A stretch of 26,768 nucleotides of DNA from a virus. A program made the translations under genes and the position numbers. Shown here piece by piece: positions 22,400 through 26,768 of this stretch (positions are counted from its first letter, which is position 1; each line of letters starts with the position of its first letter). The notes below the pieces were generated by a model, which had not been told where the DNA came from, searched no databases, and was given only the letters and a program-made list of their open reading frames with translations. The DNA lies in IMG/VR virus record IMGVR_UViG_3300043466_002346, positions 1 through 26,768 of that record; one strand, given 5' to 3'.

Positions 22400-25300
22400 A
22401 TGTCAATGCCAGGTGGCGGCGAACGAGTCGTAATCAATATTGAAGTCAATTCAGATATTGCAACGATTGAGGCTACACGCGAGGCATTAGAACGACTTAC
22501 ACGCGCCGAACGAGACTATGGTCGCGCACGAGATTCCCGTCCTGATGGTGGCGATGATGACGACGGCGGCGGAAGTAGTGGTAGTGGTCGTAGTCGTGGT
22601 GGCAGTAGTCGCGGTGGTCGCGGAGGCGGTGGTCGTAGAACACGACCAGGTCGCTATGACGGTTTCAGGGGTGAGGTTTTTGACTTCCGTGGCGACATGG
22701 GAAAAGGCATTGCTAGTTACGGGAAGATTCTTCAACTCGTAAACAAGATGTCAATGATTGAATTGCCTCTACTAGCAGCGGCAATCGGTGGTGTAACTCT
22801 TGCTTTCAAGGCTGGTCAGTACTTCATAAAGATGTACAACGCAGCCATGTCAACACTAGCGGGTACAGTTGGCGTTGCGTTTGTAGCACTGACTACATTT
22901 TTGGCTGCGCAGAAGCAATTTGCAGCCGTACAGAACTCACCTGCGTACTATCAAGGCGCTGAAAATACTTCCGATAGGTTCGTAGCCGCTGGTCAAGCAA
23001 TGAGTATATTCGTTGAGAACTCAAATCTCGCGGTTGTTGGAGCAAAAGGACTCACCTCGGCATTTAACAAACTGAGCGCAAATGCCCCAGTCACTGGAGA
23101 AACAACAAGGGCATTTGAAACATTAATGAATGTTGTTGTCGGATCTGGTGGAGATATTGAAAAAGGAACAGAGAACTTAGCAACTTTCTTTAACGCAATT
23201 CAAAAAGGTGGTCTTAGTGGCGGTGCTAGTGCAGCCAAGGAACTCGGTCCTGACTTTGAAAAGATCATCAAAGAGGCTGGTGCTTTAGGAATCAAAACAA
23301 AAGAAGACTTCATGAAGGCTGCCGTAGAAGGCAACCTCGGTGAAACATTTGAGAAGAAATACGCTGGAACATTAGATGCATTAAACAACACACTCATGGG
23401 TCGTTTCAAGATTGCGATCAGTGACATCAAGGCTCAATTAACCGATCTTGGTGGTGGTTACTTAAGCGATGCTGGAAACGCTGTTGGTCGCTTGCAGGGA
23501 ATCATCCAGAAAACAATTGCTCGTCTTGCGTATGTTGTAAACGGATGGGCTAACACTGGAAAACTCAACGATGTCATTGACTTCATTGATAAGGGTTCGG
23601 ACAAGTTTATTTTCTTGATGCAAAAATACCTTGGCACAGCCCCTGGTATTTTTGGTTTTTTCAAATCAAGTTTTGATTCAATTGGTAGCGCTTTTGACAA
23701 AATGCAAGACTGGCTCCGCACATTTAAAGAGGCTGGAGATGTAATCAACCGAAGTTTTTTCGGTCCAGTAATTGATGGAATAATTGCAAAATTTGATGCT
23801 GGTTTTGGCAATGTTCGTGATTTGATCATAGAGAACGAAGGAGCGATCCGTGGTTTTGCAGACCAGATCGTCAACATTATTGGTGCTATTGGTAAATACG
23901 GAAATGAACTAAGAACGCTAATCATTTCGGCGCTACCGATATTCACTGTTCTTGGAAAAGTTATTGAGATGTTCTTTAGTGGACTTGCAAAAGTGCTTTC
24001 AGGAATAAATGCAATAGTTGGGTTCTTGAAGAAACTTGGACCTATCGGGAAACTTCTTGGTGGTGCCGTATCGGTAGCGGCGCTATACGGAGCAATCATT
24101 ATTGCTGGAAGATTCTTTGCCACACTTGGGAAGATGTTTGGCAAGAAGATGAATAACCAGATGAACATCACTGCTGGTCATGTGACCGTTACTGGTCCAG
24201 GCGGAATGCCTGGTGGTCATGGTTCCTCACCATACAGACCAGGTGTTCCCGCAGGTGGGTACCGTTCTGGCAACGGTGGCTTTAATTTCTTACAAGCAAG
24301 CGGGCATATGACCCGTAGGCAACAGTATCAATCTCTGGGCAGAGGTTTCATGGCTCCTATTCAGGGCGGTATTGGAACAGTAAGAAACACCATGGGTCTC
24401 ATGGGGGGCTTGGGCAATGTCGGGTTGATGGCTGGTGGAGCAGCGTTGACGGGTCTTGGCAGTTCTGCTGGTGGATACGACACTGCTGGTGGATCACTCT
24501 TGTCATCTGCTGGAACGGGTTTAGCAGCGCTTGGTGGAGCAAGAATGCTCATAGGAGAGGAAGCACTGAAAAAGGGAGTGGGGACAGGAACAAAAGCGGG
24601 AAAATTCGGAAAATTTGGAAGAACTGGAGTCACAGGAACACTTGGGACGACTGTTGCTGGCGCCGCCGCTATTGGTGCGCTTTCCTATGGTGCTGGAAGT
24701 TATATCGGTGGAAAGTTTAACGATGACTCTGTGAAGTCAAGAACAACATCGGCACTTGGTAGTGCTGCTGCTGGAGCAGCAATCGGAGCAACGATCGCAA
24801 CTGCAATACCAATTCCAATTATTTCCACTGCGGTTGGAGCAGCCCTTGGTGCTGCTATTGGTGGTGTAACTGGATATATCAAGGCTGGAAAACAGCGACG
24901 AGAAACCCGCAAAGCAGCCGAAACACTTGTTGACGACTATGGTTCAAAAATCAATGATGCCATAGAGGGCGGGAATGTTGATGATCTTTTAGCGGCTCGT
25001 AATCAGTTGATGGTTGATAAGCAAAAGTTAATTAATACAAATGCTGATCCAGCGTATGCTGCTAAAGCAGTAGCAAAGTACGATGCAAAATTTGCAGAAC
25101 TAAACAAGAAGATCACCAACTACACAGGGAATGCGGCAATTGCAGAGCAGGCATTTGGTGTAAGCGCAGAAGCACTAAACAATCTTGCTGTTGCTGCTGG
25201 TATTGACCTATCTTCAAAGATGCTTGACTTCCAAGAAATACTTGATCTAGTTGGCAATTCAGCACAAGAAAATGCTCGGTTAATGAAACTAGCATGGTCT

Positions 25301-26107
25301 GGAATCGGAGAAGTCGTAGCAACAGGAATCTTTAAAAATATAGAAGACCAGAAAAAAGCAAAAGAGGCAAACCGTTTAGTAAATGCCTCTGCCTTAAAAT
25401 TAAACACTGGAGATACAAGCGATTCGGCTATTGAGTCGTATGTTAAAAGTGCACTGGAATACAACATTGCAACATATGGCGACCTTGGTGGAGCAGGGCA
25501 AACAATAGCGGCATTAGACACCGCTTTTGCTACTGGTGGTTCGCTGTCAAATGTAAGCAAAGAAACACAAGACAAAATTAGAGCATATATAGACGGAATT
25601 GGTTTAAGCCCAGCAGGAATTCTTAAGTTAATTGAAGAAAAATCGTACAAAGGCGAAGACGGAACACAGATGTCTGGTCTTGAATGGATAAGTAGCATCG
25701 TTCCAGATGTGGCAGAAAAAGCGGCTGGGGTCTTGAACGCAGACGGCACATCAAATGAACAAGCACTCAGAAGATATTTGCTTTCGCAAATGGAAAAAAA
25801 TCCAAACTTCTTGGCAAACCTTGAAAGTTTTGGCATGGAGTCGCAAAAACTAGGAGAAGATGAAAGAAACAAATTAATGATAAGTGCTTTCAAGGGTGAA
25901 GGACAGGGAGTTTATGGAACAAGCAACTACTCGCCAGGTCCGTACACGGGTGGAATGGAAAAAACAACAAATAATTCAGTTGTTGTAAATGTGTCTGGAA
26001 ATGTTGACCAAAGGTCAATAGATCAAATCAAAACTACAGTGCAAAAAGTTTTGAATGAAGAACGCGAACGAGGAAATTCTGGAATATACACGGGGTTGTT
26101 ACCATAA
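22400..26107 (+). CDS. Tail tape measure protein
   Basis: The 1235-aa protein is the largest of the right arm, directly after the chaperone. ACGGAGACGGAATT precedes the ATG. Residues 1-42 form a helix, residues 42-88 are a D/G/R-rich low-complexity stretch (DGGDDDDGGGSSGSGRSRGG), and residues about 120-175 contain hydrophobic segments (LPLLAAAIGGVTLAF, LAGTVGVAFVALTTFLAA). More hydrophobic and Gly-rich segments follow around 490-560 and 660-830, consistent with membrane insertion and DNA passage. The C-terminus (NNSVVVNVSGNVDQRSIDQI) is typical of the family. At roughly 0.15 nm per residue it would set a tail near 185 nm, as an estimate. Confidence 0.94.
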   Translation: MSMPGGGERVVINIEVNSDIATIEATREALERLTRAERDYGRARDSRPDGGDDDDGGGSSGSGRSRGGSSRGGRGGGGRRTRPGRYDGFRGEVFDFRGDMGKGIASYGKILQLVNKMSMIELPLLAAAIGGVTLAFKAGQYFIKMYNAAMSTLAGTVGVAFVALTTFLAAQKQFAAVQNSPAYYQGAENTSDRFVAAGQAMSIFVENSNLAVVGAKGLTSAFNKLSANAPVTGETTRAFETLMNVVVGSGGDIEKGTENLATFFNAIQKGGLSGGASAAKELGPDFEKIIKEAGALGIKTKEDFMKAAVEGNLGETFEKKYAGTLDALNNTLMGRFKIAISDIKAQLTDLGGGYLSDAGNAVGRLQGIIQKTIARLAYVVNGWANTGKLNDVIDFIDKGSDKFIFLMQKYLGTAPGIFGFFKSSFDSIGSAFDKMQDWLRTFKEAGDVINRSFFGPVIDGIIAKFDAGFGNVRDLIIENEGAIRGFADQIVNIIGAIGKYGNELRTLIISALPIFTVLGKVIEMFFSGLAKVLSGINAIVGFLKKLGPIGKLLGGAVSVAALYGAIIIAGRFFATLGKMFGKKMNNQMNITAGHVTVTGPGGMPGGHGSSPYRPGVPAGGYRSGNGGFNFLQASGHMTRRQQYQSLGRGFMAPIQGGIGTVRNTMGLMGGLGNVGLMAGGAALTGLGSSAGGYDTAGGSLLSSAGTGLAALGGARMLIGEEALKKGVGTGTKAGKFGKFGRTGVTGTLGTTVAGAAAIGALSYGAGSYIGGKFNDDSVKSRTTSALGSAAAGAAIGATIATAIPIPIISTAVGAALGAAIGGVTGYIKAGKQRRETRKAAETLVDDYGSKINDAIEGGNVDDLLAARNQLMVDKQKLINTNADPAYAAKAVAKYDAKFAELNKKITNYTGNAAIAEQAFGVSAEALNNLAVAAGIDLSSKMLDFQEILDLVGNSAQENARLMKLAWSGIGEVVATGIFKNIEDQKKAKEANRLVNASALKLNTGDTSDSAIESYVKSALEYNIATYGDLGGAGQTIAALDTAFATGGSLSNVSKETQDKIRAYIDGIGLSPAGILKLIEEKSYKGEDGTQMSGLEWISSIVPDVAEKAAGVLNADGTSNEQALRRYLLSQMEKNPNFLANLESFGMESQKLGEDERNKLMISAFKGEGQGVYGTSNYSPGPYTGGMEKTTNNSVVVNVSGNVDQRSIDQIKTTVQKVLNEERERGNSGIYTGLLP

Positions 26108-26768
26108 TGGCTAATACAGTTACAGTCTGGCTCCGCTTAAATCAAGACTTTGATTCATCCGTTGCGTTTAATGATGAGCCTCAAGGCGTAATACCACTGG
26201 TTATGCGCATGCGTGGTGACAGCGCTCTTGAAGATGAGGATTTTGTATTCCCATATAATCCAAGAGAATTCAACCTTGGTCAACTATCGGACGAAACCGC
26301 GCAAATAGCAAGACCAGCAACTACGCCTATTCTGGCTTTTAAATCACATCGTTTGATGACGGTTAGTTTTACCGCACTCATCGCTCACCCTGGAGATGGT
26401 CTAGTTACAAGCGTTGACAAGGAACTTCAAGTTCTTAGGAAATTTGCATCTAGTAGTGACAAAGTTTTTGAGTTGCTTAACTACGATATTTTTACGAATA
26501 CTCCATACAACTACAGGAACATGTCTGTAGAAAGAAACAGTGGTTTGTTTTTCTCAATAAGCGAAATGACAATCAATGTTATTCGTCGTAATAGGATGAA
26601 TCTCATCACTCAGGCAAATGTGGAAATTAGTTTGATTGAAAACAGAAACCCAAAGATGAATATTGCCTTCATAACGCCACTTGCTCCAGTGAAAGAAACA
26701 GATAAGTGCACTCAAGAAAAATATCGCAAAAACAACAAGGATAAGTGTAAGGCGGCTTCAAAAGCCGC
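26107..26768 (+). CDS. Baseplate/tail protein, XkdP or gp53-like, 3' end cut
   Basis: The ATG overlaps the tape measure stop (TAATG), and the frame is open for 220 codons to the window edge. The start MANTVTVWLRLNQDFDSS leads to FVFPYNPREFNLGQLSDETA, a beta-rich TTPILAFKSHRLMTVSFTAL block, and FASSSDKVFELLNYDIF, resembling the N-terminal domain of XkdP/gp53-type baseplate proteins, which often end in a LysM domain. The next gene after a tape measure in myoviruses is usually of this type. The last visible stretch is Lys- and Cys-rich (DKCTQEKYRKNNKDKCK), perhaps a linker to a cell-wall-binding part beyond the edge. Confidence 0.8.
   Translation, partial: MANTVTVWLRLNQDFDSSVAFNDEPQGVIPLVMRMRGDSALEDEDFVFPYNPREFNLGQLSDETAQIARPATTPILAFKSHRLMTVSFTALIAHPGDGLVTSVDKELQVLRKFASSSDKVFELLNYDIFTNTPYNYRNMSVERNSGLFFSISEMTINVIRRNRMNLITQANVEISLIENRNPKMNIAFITPLAPVKETDKCTQEKYRKNNKDKCKAASKA
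26752..26768. repeat. Perfect 7-bp inverted repeat at the window edge
   Basis: GCGGCTT, CAA, AAGCCGC lies within the open frame of the baseplate gene, exactly ending the window. It encodes part of a KAASKA stretch and may be a coincidence of codon choice. Without downstream sequence it cannot be called a terminator. Confidence 0.4.

Noticed and set aside
23458-24171. Minus-strand ORF of 237 aa inside the tape measure gene
   Set aside because: It lies entirely antisense to a well-supported gene, has low-complexity Pro/Ser/Ile composition, no ribosome site and no recognised motif.
25120-25893. Minus-strand ORF of 257 aa inside the tape measure gene
   Set aside because: It is antisense to the tape measure C-terminus, and its Ser/Ala-rich composition is the expected shadow of that sequence.
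26752-26768. Intrinsic terminator at the window end
   Set aside because: The dyad lies in an open coding frame and no following T tract is visible; kept only as a repeat.

Overview
This window is the morphogenesis region of a tailed double-stranded DNA phage (Caudoviricetes) or prophage, cut at both ends. A tail sheath gene (19629-21092) followed by a tail tube gene shows a contractile, myovirus-type tail. Portal, prohead protease and large terminase are of HK97-like families. The host is probably an actinobacterium. This is an inference from motif resemblance in the head-locus proteins (a CPPGTPNANQFTD-type motif, and a W..P/HHE/WP module in the protease fusion) and from two candidate leaderless starts (TANNNT 6-7 nt before a start codon with no Shine-Dalgarno). 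I could not run a search to confirm it. There are no rRNA, tRNA, CRISPR or IS features that I can see, and no gene-free stretch longer than about 90 bases.

Left arm, minus strand (10897 down to 1): a hidden 58-aa two-helix membrane protein, portal fused to a MuF-like domain, a 1062-aa prohead protease fusion with a long Arg-rich repeat linker and extra C-terminal modules, a Cys-rich acidic protein with two PepSY-like repeats, an 88-aa V/A/E-rich protein, a 1054-aa protein combining a PI3/4K/HipA-like kinase signature with an HExxH metallopeptidase signature, and the start of an unknown gene. I see no major capsid protein; it probably lies beyond the left edge.

Right arm, plus strand (10972 to the end): large terminase, divergent from the portal operon; an XRE regulator; an unknown gene; a Rad52-like annealing protein; a Cas4/RecB-like nuclease; another unknown gene; then a PAPS-reductase-like/ParB-like pair resembling IbrA/IbrB, joined by a possible 14-aa coupling ORF. 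After a candidate promoter comes the neck and tail module: a very Arg-rich protein, a head-tail connector with an inserted beta-rich domain, a gpG/GpS-like neck protein, a candidate tail terminator, a small acidic protein, sheath, tube, tail assembly chaperone with a probable -1 programmed frameshift, a 1235-aa tape measure, and the start of a baseplate/LysM-type protein.

How the genes work together: the terminase pumps DNA through the portal; the protease matures the prohead; the kinase/peptidase, PepSY and MuF proteins sit where virion-packaged effectors usually lie; the Rad52-like protein and nuclease handle genome recombination; the connector, neck and terminator genes join head and tail; the chaperone and tape measure set tail length. 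The unusual parts are the divergent split of the head genes, the double-enzyme 1054-aa protein, the PepSY repeats in a head operon, and recombination and PAPS/ParB genes placed inside the structural region.
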